Assembly: GCF_010548375.1 (NCBI RefSeq)
Contig: NZ_JAAGLY010000031.1
Span: forward strand, 1-64,000
Origin: Streptomyces sp. SID13726
Lineage (GTDB): Bacteria; Actinomycetota; Actinomycetes; Streptomycetales; Streptomycetaceae
Direction: 5' to 3'
Length of the DNA stretch: 64,000 nucleotides
Made by a program: the position numbers and the translations under genes. Below the pieces are notes generated by a model that saw only the letters and a program-made list of their open reading frames with translations, did not search any database and was not told where the DNA came from. Numbering within the stretch: position 1 is the stretch's first letter; the number at the start of each line of letters is the position of its first letter. Below, one piece after another: positions 8,396 through 18,600 of this stretch.

Positions 8396-8968
8396 ATGGT
8401 CAATCTGACGCGCATCTACACGAAAACCGGCGACAAGGGCACCACCAACCTCGGTGACATGAGCCGGGTCGCCAAGACCGATCTGCGGATCTCCGCATAC
8501 GCGGACGCCAACGAGGCGAACGCGGTGATCGGTACGGCGATCGCGCTGGGCGGTCTGGAGGAGGACGTCGTCAAGGTCCTCACCCGGGTGCAGAACGACC
8601 TGTTCGACGTCGGCGCCGACCTGTCCACGCCGGTGGCCGAGAAGCCGGAGTTCCCGCCGCTGCGGGTCGAGCAGTTCTACGTCGACAAGCTGGAGGCGGA
8701 CTGCGACCGCTTCAACGAGCGGCTGGAGAAACTCCGCTCCTTCATCCTCCCCGGCGGCACCCCGGGCGCGGCCCTCCTCCACCAGGCCTGCACGGTCGTA
8801 CGCCGCGCCGAACGCTCGACCTGGGCCGCCCTGGAAGCCCACGCCGACACCATGAACCCGCTGACCGCGACCTACCTCAACCGGCTATCGGACCTGCTGT
8901 TCATTCTTGCCCGGACGGCCAACAAGGGTGTCGGGGACGTGCTCTGGGTTCCCGGCGGGGAGCGCTGA
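8396..8968 (+). CDS. PduO-type cob(I)yrinic acid a,c-diamide (ATP:cobalamin) adenosyltransferase
   Basis: The enzyme transfers the adenosyl group of ATP to reduced cobalamin to form coenzyme B12. The 190-residue protein has the N-terminal ATP-binding motif TRIYTKTGDKGTTNLGD, the ISAYADANEANAVIG helix and the C-terminal RRAERS...NRLSDLLFILAR signature. All of these are typical of the trimeric PduO family. Its last 84 bp overlap, on the opposite strand, the 3' end of the convergent membrane-protein gene. Acetyl-CoA and mutase enzymes of Streptomyces need this cofactor. Confidence 0.93.
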   Translation: MVNLTRIYTKTGDKGTTNLGDMSRVAKTDLRISAYADANEANAVIGTAIALGGLEEDVVKVLTRVQNDLFDVGADLSTPVAEKPEFPPLRVEQFYVDKLEADCDRFNERLEKLRSFILPGGTPGAALLHQACTVVRRAERSTWAALEAHADTMNPLTATYLNRLSDLLFILARTANKGVGDVLWVPGGER

Positions 8969-9511
8969 GGCCTTTTCCGTTGTCGGCGGCTTCTTCGGCC
9001 AGATCGTGTACGACAGGGCGATCAGGCCGTAGATGCCGACCGCGCGCAGGGCCGTCCACTGGAAGGACCGCAGCGAGCTGACGTCCCCGTCGCCGACGTA
9101 CCAGACGGCGAGCTGGAGGAGGCCCGCGGCCACCGCTCCCCCGTACACCGCCCGCAGCCACAGCCTGCCCTCGTGCGCGGCGCGGGCGCGGCCGTAGCGG
9201 GGCGGCTTCGGCGGGGGCGGGCCGCCGGCCAGCCGGTGGGCGGCGTGACCGTCCAGCCAGCGGATCGTGTAGTGGCCGAAGGCCACGGTGTAGCCGATGT
9301 ACAGCGCCGCCAGGCCGTGCTCCCAGCTCGGCTCGGCGCCGTTGCGCAGGTCGACCGCCGTCACCGCGAACAGCACGAGCTCCAGCACCGGCTCGCACAG
9401 CAGGATCGCCACGCTGGTGCGGCGCCACTTCAGCAGGTAACGGACGGCCAGACCCAGGGCCAGCAGCACCCAGAAGGCCACCTCACAGGCGATGATCAGT
9501 CCGACGACCAC
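8885..9511 (-). CDS. Conserved membrane protein
   Basis: The 208-residue protein starts GTG at 9511 with AAGGGAGC six bases upstream. It has about five hydrophobic segments, near residues 2-24, 34-52, 70-88, 122-142 and 158-176. A Pro/Arg-rich cytosolic loop (GGPPPPKPPRYGRARAA) lies in the middle, and the tail is hydrophilic. Its 3' end overlaps the adenosyltransferase gene by 84 bp in antisense orientation, which is unusual but plausible given the clean start and membrane topology. The function is unknown. The remaining doubt is the true C-terminus in the overlap. Confidence 0.65.
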   Translation of the reverse strand: MVVGLIIACEVAFWVLLALGLAVRYLLKWRRTSVAILLCEPVLELVLFAVTAVDLRNGAEPSWEHGLAALYIGYTVAFGHYTIRWLDGHAAHRLAGGPPPPKPPRYGRARAAHEGRLWLRAVYGGAVAAGLLQLAVWYVGDGDVSSLRSFQWTALRAVGIYGLIALSYTIWPKKPPTTEKASALPAGNPEHVPDTLVGRPGKNEQQVR

Positions 9512-9663
9512 GACACGCTCCCTTCGCTCACCCTTCCAGGCTCGCGGTGGGATCCGCCCCTTTCGTCGTCGGCGGTGACGAAAGCGCGGTACATCGAAAG
9601 ATGCAGTCCACGACCGTCCCCCGGCATCAGGCGCGGCGCGCGGTCACCGTGTTGGATGGAGTC

Positions 9664-10830
9664 ATGGCCCTCCCCCGCCCGCACCGTTTCGACCTGTACC
9701 TCGCGGCCGGCGGGCTGCTCGGCGGCCTGCTGCTGGTGGCCATCGGCCTGGGGACCCGCCCGTCCAGCGACCCGATCACGCTCTTCGACGGCCCCTGGCC
9801 GGTCCTCGTGCCGCTCACCGTGCTGGCCGGCTGCGAGCTGCTGCGCCGTACGGCGCCCCGCGCGGCCCTGCTCACCGGCACCGCCGCGATCTGCGCCGAC
9901 CTCGTGACCCAGGGCAGTCTGGCCACGGTCCTGATGTTCACCGACGTCGTCTACGCGGCCGTGCTGTACGGCCCGCTCGCCTCGGCCCGCCGCATCCAGT
10001 GGATCACCGGGCTGCTGACGGTGGCCGGCACGCTGGTGCCGTTCGCGGTGTGGCGGAAGCCGGAGGCGCTGCTGATCGGCGTGGTCGTCGGGGTCGTGGC
10101 GTACGGGCCCGCCGCCACCGGCTGGATCGTGCGCAACCACCGGGACGCCGCCGAGGCCGCCCGGCTGCGTGCCGAACAGACCGCGCTGCTCGCGGAGATG
10201 GACCGCACCCAGGCCGTGGTCGCCGAACGCGCCAGGATGGCAAGGGAGTTGCACGACATGGTCGCCAATCACCTCTCGGCGATCGCCATCCACTCCACGG
10301 CCGCGCTGTCCATCGACGATCCCTCGACCTCCCGCGAGGCCCTGGGCGTCATCCGGGAGAACAGCGTCGAGGGGCTCGCCGAGATGCGCCGGCTGATCGG
10401 CATCCTCCGCGACGGCGAGGGTGAGCGGGAGCCCTCCGCCGTGCCCACCCTCGACGGCCTGGCCGCCCTGGTCGAAGGCGCCCGCGCCAACGGGCTGGAC
10501 ATCGCGCTGGACGCCGAGCGCGTGGAGGTGCCCGCGCCGGTGGAGCTCGCCGCCTACCGGATCGTCCAGGAGTCGCTGACCAACGCCCTCAAGCACGCCT
10601 GTCCCGGCCGGGTCACGGTGTCCCTGGCCCGCCGCGACTCGGTCCTCGACGTGCGGGTGAGCAGTCCGTACGGCCACCGGGACGGGCCCCGCGCCCCCGG
10701 TTCGGGCTCCGGGCTGGTCGGGATGCGGGAGCGGGCCGCGCTGCTCGGCGGCACCTTCGACGCCGGTCCCGACGGGGCGCACTGGACCGTGCGCGCCGCC
10801 CTGCCCCTGGGTGAAGGAGTCCCCGAATGA
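9664..10830 (+). CDS. NarL-family sensor histidine kinase
   Basis: The 388-residue kinase has four or five N-terminal membrane helices (about residues 15-150) with little extracellular loop. A HisKA_3 dimerisation domain follows, with the phosphate-accepting His197 in MARELHDMVANHLSAI, and then an HATPase_c domain with the N-box AYRIVQESLTNALKHA and the G-box SGLVGMRERAALLGG. The ATG at 9664 with GGATGGAG upstream is preferred to an earlier in-frame ATG whose codons look non-coding. It overlaps the response regulator gene by 4 bp and so forms a classic two-component operon. The signal is unknown. Confidence 0.9.
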   Translation: MALPRPHRFDLYLAAGGLLGGLLLVAIGLGTRPSSDPITLFDGPWPVLVPLTVLAGCELLRRTAPRAALLTGTAAICADLVTQGSLATVLMFTDVVYAAVLYGPLASARRIQWITGLLTVAGTLVPFAVWRKPEALLIGVVVGVVAYGPAATGWIVRNHRDAAEAARLRAEQTALLAEMDRTQAVVAERARMARELHDMVANHLSAIAIHSTAALSIDDPSTSREALGVIRENSVEGLAEMRRLIGILRDGEGEREPSAVPTLDGLAALVEGARANGLDIALDAERVEVPAPVELAAYRIVQESLTNALKHACPGRVTVSLARRDSVLDVRVSSPYGHRDGPRAPGSGSGLVGMRERAALLGGTFDAGPDGAHWTVRAALPLGEGVPE

Positions 10831-11468
10831 TCCGTGTCCTGGTCGCCGAGGACCAGTCCGCCGTGCGCGCCGGGCTCGTGCTGATCCTGCGCAGCGCGGC
10901 CGGCATCGAGGTGGTCGGTGAGGCGGCGGACGGTGAGCAAGCGGTGGAGCGGGCCCGGGAGTTGAGGCCCGACCTGGTGCTGATGGACATTCAGATGCCG
11001 CGCCTGGACGGGGTGTCGGCGACCCGGAGGGTCGTCGAGGAGGGGCTCGCGGACGTCCTGGTGCTGACCACCTTCGACCTCGACGAGTACGTGTTCGGGG
11101 CGCTCAGGGCGGGGGCCGCCGGGTTCCTGCTGAAGAACACCGAGGCCAGGGACCTGATCGACGCCGTGCGCACGGTGGCGCGGGGCGAGGGGCTCATCGC
11201 ACCGGCCGTCACCCGGCGGCTGATCGCCGAGTTCGCCGCCAAGCCGGTGCGCGAGCCGAGCGCCGACCCGGCCGTCCTCGACACGCTCACCCGCCGGGAG
11301 CGCGAGGTGCTCTCCTGTCTCGGCGAGGGGCTGTCCAACGCGGACATCGCACTCCGCCTCGACATGGCGGAGGCGACGGTGAAGACGCACGTCAGCCGGT
11401 TGCTGGGGAAGCTGGAGCTGCGCAGCCGGGTCCAAGCGGCGGTGCTCGCGCAGGAGTTGGGGGTTTGA
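10827..11468 (+). CDS. NarL/LuxR-family response regulator
   Basis: This 213-residue regulator pairs with the upstream kinase through a 4-bp ATGA overlap. Residues 1-120 form the receiver domain, with Asp54 in VLMDIQMPRLDG and the conserved LTTFDLDEYVF and LLKNTEARDL segments. Residues 145-210 are a LuxR-type helix-turn-helix: LTRREREVLSCLGEGLSNADIALRLDMAEATVKTHVSRLLGKL. The chitinase gene starts 120 bp downstream on the same strand from its own promoter, so an effect of this pair on chitinase is possible but not shown. Confidence 0.92.
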   Translation: MIRVLVAEDQSAVRAGLVLILRSAAGIEVVGEAADGEQAVERARELRPDLVLMDIQMPRLDGVSATRRVVEEGLADVLVLTTFDLDEYVFGALRAGAAGFLLKNTEARDLIDAVRTVARGEGLIAPAVTRRLIAEFAAKPVREPSADPAVLDTLTRREREVLSCLGEGLSNADIALRLDMAEATVKTHVSRLLGKLELRSRVQAAVLAQELGV

Positions 11469-11486
11469 GAAGCATCCGGCACCAGA

Positions 11487-11529
11487 GTGGTCCAGACCTA
11501 TTGACCCGTGGTCCAGACCTTTCTATTCT
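11487..11529 (+). promoter_or_regulatory. Chitinase promoter with two DasR-like direct repeats
   Basis: Two perfect TGGTCCAGACCT copies (11488-11499 and 11509-11520) lie 21 bp apart, two helical turns. They bracket a -35 box TTGACC (11501-11506), and the -10 box TATTCT (11524-11529) follows after 17 bp. These repeats are the known chitin-induction and glucose-repression elements of streptomycete chitinase promoters and resemble DasR (dre) sites. N-acetylglucosamine-responsive repression is therefore expected. Confidence 0.85.
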
Positions 11530-11587
11530 CGCGGCACCGTGGGCGTGAAGGCTCAGTCACGCCCCCAACTCCCCGAGGAGGCGCACG

Positions 11588-13417
<1,830 letters not shown>

Positions 13418-13435
13418 GGGAATCAGCCGAAACAG

Positions 13436-13882
13436 CTAGGCGACATTGACGCGCTGACCGGGCGGGGCTGCCTCAAGCCACGCGAGGAAACCGGTCAGCG
13501 CGTCTTCGCTCATGGCGAGTTCGAGACGCGTGCCCCGGTGGAGGCAGGTGAGGATGATCGCGTCCGACAGCAGCGCCAGTTCCTCCTCGCCCTCGGGGAG
13601 ACGGCGGCCGGCCACCTCGATCGCGGCGCGCTCCAGGACCCGGCGCGGGCGATAGGCGTAGGAGAAGACGCGGTACCACTCGACACGGTCGCCGTTGTAG
13701 CGGGCGACGCCGTAGCTCCAGCCTTTTCCGCTGGTGTCGGCCTTCTCCGGGACGTCCCAGCGCAGTGAACAGTCGAAGGTGCCGCCGGAGCGTTGGATGA
13801 GTCTGCGGCGCAGGCCGAAGACGAACAGCCCCAGCACCACCAGGGCCACGACGATTCCGCACACAGTCAGAGCGAGGACCAT
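13436..13882 (-). CDS. DUF2550-family membrane-anchored protein
   Basis: This 148-residue protein has one N-terminal hydrophobic helix (about residues 2-24, VLALTVCGIVVALVVLGLF) and then a soluble domain with GGTFDCSLRW, the mark of DUF2550. This small actinobacterial family lies directly downstream of the ATP synthase genes in many genomes, as it does here. AGGAGG fits ATG 13882 better than the GTG two codons upstream. A terminator separates it from atpC, so co-transcription with the atp operon would need read-through. Function is unknown. Confidence 0.82.
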   Translation of the reverse strand: MVLALTVCGIVVALVVLGLFVFGLRRRLIQRSGGTFDCSLRWDVPEKADTSGKGWSYGVARYNGDRVEWYRVFSYAYRPRRVLERAAIEVAGRRLPEGEEELALLSDAIILTCLHRGTRLELAMSEDALTGFLAWLEAAPPGQRVNVA

Positions 13883-13930
13883 CGACACCGACCTCCTCGT
13901 CTCCTAGGTACCTTCGATAGGTAACGGAAC

Positions 13931-14000
13931 GGAAAAAACATCCAGATCTGCCTCAGCCGCGACCGGCACCGGATCGCTCCGGTCCCAGCCGCGGCTGAGG
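13931..14000 (-). terminator. Terminator of the atp operon
   Basis: On the minus strand, CCTCAGCCGCG (13990-14000) pairs with CGCGGCTGAGG (13951-13961), with further ACCGG/CCGGT pairing inside. A run of six T follows about ten bases later (complement of 13933-13938). It lies just after atpC. Confidence 0.75.
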
Positions 14001-14024
14001 GACGTCATCGCGTGGCGTGCTGTT

Positions 14025-14399
14025 TCAGCGCGCCGCCGCCGCACGCAGTCGTACGTCGGCGCGGCGCTCGGCGGAGGCGTCGCCCTCCGCCTTGGCACGC
14101 TCCAGCTCACGCTCCGCGCGCTGGACGTCGATCTCGTCCGACAGCTCGGCGATCTCGGCCAGCAGCGACAGCTTGTTGTCCGCGAACGAGATGAAACCGC
14201 CGTGCACCGCGGCGACGACTGTTCCACCCTCACTCGTACGGATGGTCACCGGGCCCGACTCCAGCACACCGAGCAGCGGCTGGTGACCGGGCATGACGCC
14301 GATGTCGCCGGACGTGGTGCGCGCGACGACCAGGGTGGCCTGGCCCGACCAGACCTCTCGGTCGGCCGCGACCAGCGCGACGTGCAGCTCAGCAGCCAA
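14025..14399 (-). CDS. atpC: F1Fo ATP synthase subunit epsilon
   Basis: The 124-residue epsilon subunit belongs to the central stalk and regulates rotation. The N-terminal beta-sandwich is clear (AAELHVALVAADREVWSG, GDIGVMPGHQPLLGVL, GGFISFADNKLSLLAE). A short C-terminal helical part (DIDVQRAERELERAKAEG) follows. The start is TTG at 14399 with GAGGAG six bases upstream, and an upstream in-frame GTG would add only linker residues. It is the last gene of the operon and is followed by a terminator. Confidence 0.93.
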   Translation of the reverse strand: MAAELHVALVAADREVWSGQATLVVARTTSGDIGVMPGHQPLLGVLESGPVTIRTSEGGTVVAAVHGGFISFADNKLSLLAEIAELSDEIDVQRAERELERAKAEGDASAERRADVRLRAAAAR

Positions 14400-14509
14400 G
14401 GTGGCTCCTCGGGTCACCACCCGGCGGTTCGGCCGGGTGTTGGTTACAAGTCTAGTAGGCAGAAAAGAGGGGGCGGGACGTGCCCCGCCCCCTCAGACGA
14501 GCGCGATGC

Positions 14510-15946
14510 TCAGGAGACGCCCAGCTCCTTGGCGTTGGCCTTGAGGTCCTCGATGCCACCGCACAGGAAGAACGCCTGCTCCGGGAAGTGGTCGAACTCG
14601 CCGTCGCAGATCGAGTTGAACGCGGAGATCGACTCGTCCAGCGGCACGTCCGAACCGTCCACGCCGGTGAACTGCTTGGCGACGTGGGTGTTCTGGGACA
14701 GGAAGCGCTCGACGCGGCGGGCACGCTGGACGACCAGCTTGTCCTCCTCGCTGAGCTCGTCGATGCCGAGGATCGCGATGATGTCCTGGAGGTCCTTGTA
14801 CTTCTGGAGGATCCCCTTGACGCGCATCGCCGTCTCGTAGTGGTCCGCCGCGATGTAGCGGGGGTCCAGGATCCGGGACGTGGAGTCCAGCGGGTCCACG
14901 GCCGGGTAGATGCCCTTCTCGGAGATCGGACGGGACAGAACCGTCGTCGCGTCGAGGTGGGCGAAGGTGGTGGCCGGGGCCGGGTCGGTCAGGTCGTCCG
15001 CGGGGACGTAGATCGCCTGCATCGAGGTGATCGAGTGACCACGGGTCGAGGTGATGCGCTCCTGGAGGAGACCCATCTCGTCGGCCAGGTTCGGCTGGTA
15101 GCCCACCGCGGAGGGCATACGGCCGAGCAGGGTCGAGACCTCGGAACCGGCCTGCGTGAAGCGGAAGATGTTGTCGATGAAGAACAGCACGTCCTGCTTC
15201 TGCACATCGCGGAAGTACTCCGCCATGGTCAGACCTGCGAGGGCCACGCGCAGACGGGTGCCCGGGGGCTCGTCCATCTGGCCGAAGACCAGGGCGGTCT
15301 TGTCGATGACGCCCGAGTCCGACATCTCCTCGATGAGGTCGTTGCCCTCACGGGTGCGCTCACCGACACCGGCGAACACGGAGACACCGTCGTGGTTGTT
15401 GGCGACGCGGTAGATCATCTCCTGGATGAGCACCGTCTTGCCGACGCCGGCACCGCCGAACAGGCCGATCTTTCCACCCTTGACGTACGGGGTGAGAAGG
15501 TCGATGACCTTGACGCCGGTCTCGAACATCTCGGTCTTCGACTCGAGCTCGTCGAAGTTCGGGGCCTTGCGGTGGATGCCCCAGCGCTCGCCGTCGTACT
15601 GCTCGTCGACGTTCAGGACCTCGCCGAGGGTGTTGAACACCTTGCCCTTGGTGAAGTCGCCGACCGGGACGGTGATGGAGGCACCGGTGTCGGTCACCGG
15701 GGCCTGGCGGACCAGACCGTCGGTGGGCTGCATGGAGATGGTGCGGACCAGGCCGTCACCCAGGTGCTGGGCGACCTCCAGGGTCAGCGTCTTCTTCTCG
15801 CCGTCCTTGGCCGGGTCGGCCACCTCGACGTGAAGGGCGTTGTAGATGTCCGGCATCGCGTCGACGGGGAACTCCACGTCGACGACCGGGCCGATGACCC
15901 GGGCGACGCGGCCCGTGGCCGTCGCGGTCTCAACAGTGGTGGTCAT
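14510..15946 (-). CDS. atpD: F1Fo ATP synthase subunit beta
   Basis: The catalytic subunit of F1 makes ATP at the alpha/beta interfaces. It has 478 residues, the usual length. The Walker A motif is GGAGVGKT, the Walker B region is VLFFIDNIFRFTQAGSE, the catalytic loop is AGVGERTREGNDL, and the DELSEEDKLVV segment sits in the C-terminal lever region. The ATG shares one base with the TAA stop of atpG (TAATG), so the two are tightly coupled. Confidence 0.98.
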   Translation of the reverse strand: MTTTVETATATGRVARVIGPVVDVEFPVDAMPDIYNALHVEVADPAKDGEKKTLTLEVAQHLGDGLVRTISMQPTDGLVRQAPVTDTGASITVPVGDFTKGKVFNTLGEVLNVDEQYDGERWGIHRKAPNFDELESKTEMFETGVKVIDLLTPYVKGGKIGLFGGAGVGKTVLIQEMIYRVANNHDGVSVFAGVGERTREGNDLIEEMSDSGVIDKTALVFGQMDEPPGTRLRVALAGLTMAEYFRDVQKQDVLFFIDNIFRFTQAGSEVSTLLGRMPSAVGYQPNLADEMGLLQERITSTRGHSITSMQAIYVPADDLTDPAPATTFAHLDATTVLSRPISEKGIYPAVDPLDSTSRILDPRYIAADHYETAMRVKGILQKYKDLQDIIAILGIDELSEEDKLVVQRARRVERFLSQNTHVAKQFTGVDGSDVPLDESISAFNSICDGEFDHFPEQAFFLCGGIEDLKANAKELGVS

Positions 15947-16863
15947 TAGCGGTCACTCCCCGCGGTCGCGTCGGCGAGAGCACTCGCGCCACCGACGATC
16001 TCGCTGATTTCCTGGGTGATTTCGGCCTGGCGGGCCGCGTTGGCAAGCCGGGAGAGCGTGTTGATCAGCTCACCCGCGTTGTCGGTCGCCGACTTCATCG
16101 CGCGCCGCGTGGCGGCGTGCTTCGAAGCGGCCGACTGGAGCAGCGCGTTGTAGATACGGCTCTCCACATAGCGCGGCAGAAGGGCGTCGAGGACGTCCTC
16201 CGCCGAGGGCTCGAAGTCGTAGAGCGGAAGGATCTCGCCCTTGGGGGCTGCTTCCTTCGCCACCTCTTCGAGGCTGAGCGGGAGCAGACGGTCGTCGAGC
16301 GCCGTCTGCGTCATCATCGAGACGAACTCGGTGAAGACGATGTGGAGTTCGTCCACACCACCCTCGGCCGTGTCCTTCTCGATGGCCTCGATCAGCGGGC
16401 CCGCGACCTTCTTGGCGTCCGCGTACGTGGGCTCGTCGGTGAAGCCGCTCCACGACTCCGCGATCTTGCGCTCACGGAAGTTGTAGTGCGCGACACCACG
16501 GCGGCCGACGATGTAGACGTCGACCTCCTGGCCCTCGCGCTCCAGCCGCGCCGTCAACTGCTCCGCGGCCTTGATGGCGTTGGAGTTGAAGGCGCCGGCC
16601 AGACCGCGGTCGCTCGTCAGGAGCAGCACCGCGGACCGCACGACCGTGTCGGCCTGCGTGGTCAGCGGGTGCTTGGTGTTCGAGCCGGTGCCGACCGCCG
16701 TGACCGCGCGGGTGAGCTCGGTCGCGTAGGGCGCGGAGGCCGCCACCTTGCGCTGCGCCTTGACGACACGCGAGGCGGCGATCATCTCCATCGCCTTGGT
16801 GATCTTCTTGGTCGCGGTGACGGATCGGATGCGACGCTTGTAGACCCGGAGCTGGGCTCCCAT
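15946..16863 (-). CDS. atpG: F1Fo ATP synthase subunit gamma
   Basis: The 305-residue rotor shaft begins MGAQLRVYKRRIRSVTATKKITKAMEMIAASRV and ends in the matching helix NAARQAEITQEISEIVGGA. These form the coiled coil that turns inside the alpha3beta3 ring. The middle domain (residues 90-210) is Rossmann-like and contains LLLTSDRGLAGAFNSN. AAGGAAGGG lies upstream of the ATG. It overlaps atpD by one base. Confidence 0.97.
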   Translation of the reverse strand: MGAQLRVYKRRIRSVTATKKITKAMEMIAASRVVKAQRKVAASAPYATELTRAVTAVGTGSNTKHPLTTQADTVVRSAVLLLTSDRGLAGAFNSNAIKAAEQLTARLEREGQEVDVYIVGRRGVAHYNFRERKIAESWSGFTDEPTYADAKKVAGPLIEAIEKDTAEGGVDELHIVFTEFVSMMTQTALDDRLLPLSLEEVAKEAAPKGEILPLYDFEPSAEDVLDALLPRYVESRIYNALLQSAASKHAATRRAMKSATDNAGELINTLSRLANAARQAEITQEISEIVGGASALADATAGSDR

Positions 16864-16884
16864 GAGTCAGGTCCCTTCCTTACG

Positions 16885-18474
16885 TCACTTGGCGGCGGCC
16901 GGGGCGTCCTCGCCGAGAAGCTTGCCGTCCGAGGTCTCGAACTGCTTCTTGAAGTCGGCGATCGCGTCGGCAACAGCGGTGAGGGTGTCGTCCGACATCT
17001 TGCCGCCCTCCTTGATGGAGGTCATGAGGCCCTGCTCCTTGCGGTGCAGGTACTCGAGCAGCTCCTTCTCGAAGCGGCGGATGTCGTTGACCGGGACGTC
17101 GTCCATCTTGCCGGTGGTACCGGCCCACACGGAGACGACCTGGTCCTCGGTCGGCATCGGCTGGTACTGGGCCTGCTTGAGCAGCTCGACCATGCGCTGG
17201 CCGCGCTCCAGCTGCGACTTCGACGCCGCGTCCAGGTCGGAACCGAAGGCGGCGAACGCCTCCAGCTCACGGAACTGGGCGAGGTCCAGACGCAGTCGGC
17301 CGGACACCTGCTTCATCGCCTTGTGCTGCGCGGAACCACCGACTCGGGAGACGGAGATACCGACGTTCAGCGCGGGGCGCTGACCGGCGTTGAAGAGGTC
17401 CGACTCCAGGAAGCACTGGCCGTCGGTGATGGAGATGACGTTGGTCGGGATGAACGCCGAGACGTCGTTGGCCTTGGTCTCGACGATCGGCAGACCGGTC
17501 ATCGAGCCCTTGCCCATCTCGTCGGAGAGCTTCGCGCAGCGCTCCAGCAGACGGGAGTGCAGGTAGAAGACGTCACCCGGGTAGGCCTCACGGCCCGGCG
17601 GACGGCGCAGCAGCAGGGACACGGCGCGGTAGGCGTCGGCCTGCTTCGAGAGGTCGTCGAAGATGATGAGGACGTGCTTGCCCTCGTACATCCACTCCTG
17701 GCCGATGGCCGAACCGGTGTACGGCGCCAGGTACTTGAAGCCGGCCGGGTCGGACGCCGGGGCGGCGACGATGGTCGTGTACTCCAGCGCGCCGGCCTCT
17801 TCGAGGGCACCGCGCACCGAGGCGATGGTGGAGCCCTTCTGACCGATGGCGACGTAGATGCAGCGGACCTGCTTGTTCACGTCGCCCGAGCGCCAGTTGT
17901 CGCGCTGGTTGATGATCGTGTCGACGGCCAGGGCGGTCTTGCCCGTCTGGCGGTCACCGATGATCAGCTGACGCTGGCCACGGCCGATCGGGGTCATCGC
18001 GTCGACGGCCTTGTAGCCGGTCTCCATCGGCTCGTGCACCGACTTACGGGCCATGACGCCCGGAGCCTGCAGCTCAAGGGCACGGCGACCGGTGGTCTCG
18101 ATCTCGCCGAGGCCGTCGATCGGGTTGCCGAGCGGGTCGACGACGCGGCCGAGGTAGCCCTCGCCGACGGCCACGGAGAGGACCTCACCGGTGCGGGTGA
18201 CCGGCTGGCCCTCCTCGACGCCGCTGAACTCGCCGAGGACGACGGCACCGATCTCACGCTCTTCGAGGTTGAGCGCGAGGCCGAGGGTGCCGTCCTCGAA
18301 CTTCAGCAGTTCGTTGGCCATGGCCGAGGGCAGACCCTCGACCTTCGCGATGCCGTCGCCGGCAAGGGTGACCGTACCGACCTCCTCGCGCGAGGCCGCG
18401 TCCGGCTTGTACGACTGGACGAAGTTCTCCAGCGCGTCCCGGATCTCCTCCGGCCGGATCGTGAGCTCCGCCAT
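16885..18474 (-). CDS. atpA: F1Fo ATP synthase subunit alpha
   Basis: The 529-residue non-catalytic nucleotide-binding subunit begins MAELTIRPEEIRDALENFVQSY. The P-loop is GDRQTGKTALAVDTI, and GSAIGQEWMYEGKHVLIIFDDLSKQA holds the Walker B Asp. RPALNVGISVSRVGGSAQ is the family signature. The ATG at 18474 has AGGGA upstream, and a 25-codon in-frame extension to 18549 is rejected because it runs through an intergenic GC-hairpin repeat. The gap to atpG is 21 bp. Confidence 0.97.
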   Translation of the reverse strand: MAELTIRPEEIRDALENFVQSYKPDAASREEVGTVTLAGDGIAKVEGLPSAMANELLKFEDGTLGLALNLEEREIGAVVLGEFSGVEEGQPVTRTGEVLSVAVGEGYLGRVVDPLGNPIDGLGEIETTGRRALELQAPGVMARKSVHEPMETGYKAVDAMTPIGRGQRQLIIGDRQTGKTALAVDTIINQRDNWRSGDVNKQVRCIYVAIGQKGSTIASVRGALEEAGALEYTTIVAAPASDPAGFKYLAPYTGSAIGQEWMYEGKHVLIIFDDLSKQADAYRAVSLLLRRPPGREAYPGDVFYLHSRLLERCAKLSDEMGKGSMTGLPIVETKANDVSAFIPTNVISITDGQCFLESDLFNAGQRPALNVGISVSRVGGSAQHKAMKQVSGRLRLDLAQFRELEAFAAFGSDLDAASKSQLERGQRMVELLKQAQYQPMPTEDQVVSVWAGTTGKMDDVPVNDIRRFEKELLEYLHRKEQGLMTSIKEGGKMSDDTLTAVADAIADFKKQFETSDGKLLGEDAPAAAK

Positions 18475-18513
18475 CTGGGTTCCCTGCTCTCCTTGTTGGG
18501 CCCGAAGTTTCAC

Positions 18514-18540
18514 TTTGGGGGTCTGGGGGCGACCCCCAGG
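18514..18540. repeat. GC-hairpin dispersed repeat before atpA
   Basis: This is TTTGGGGGT followed by the palindrome CTGGGGGCGACCCCCAG (18523-18539), in the atpH-atpA gap about 40-65 bp upstream of the atpA start. It could slow or stabilise the operon mRNA here. It belongs to the same family as 27072-27091. Confidence 0.7.
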
Positions 18541-18600
18541 ATTCTTCATGTACGGCCCAACCAGGGCCGTCGTCAGATACGTACTGCTATGAAGTTGCTG

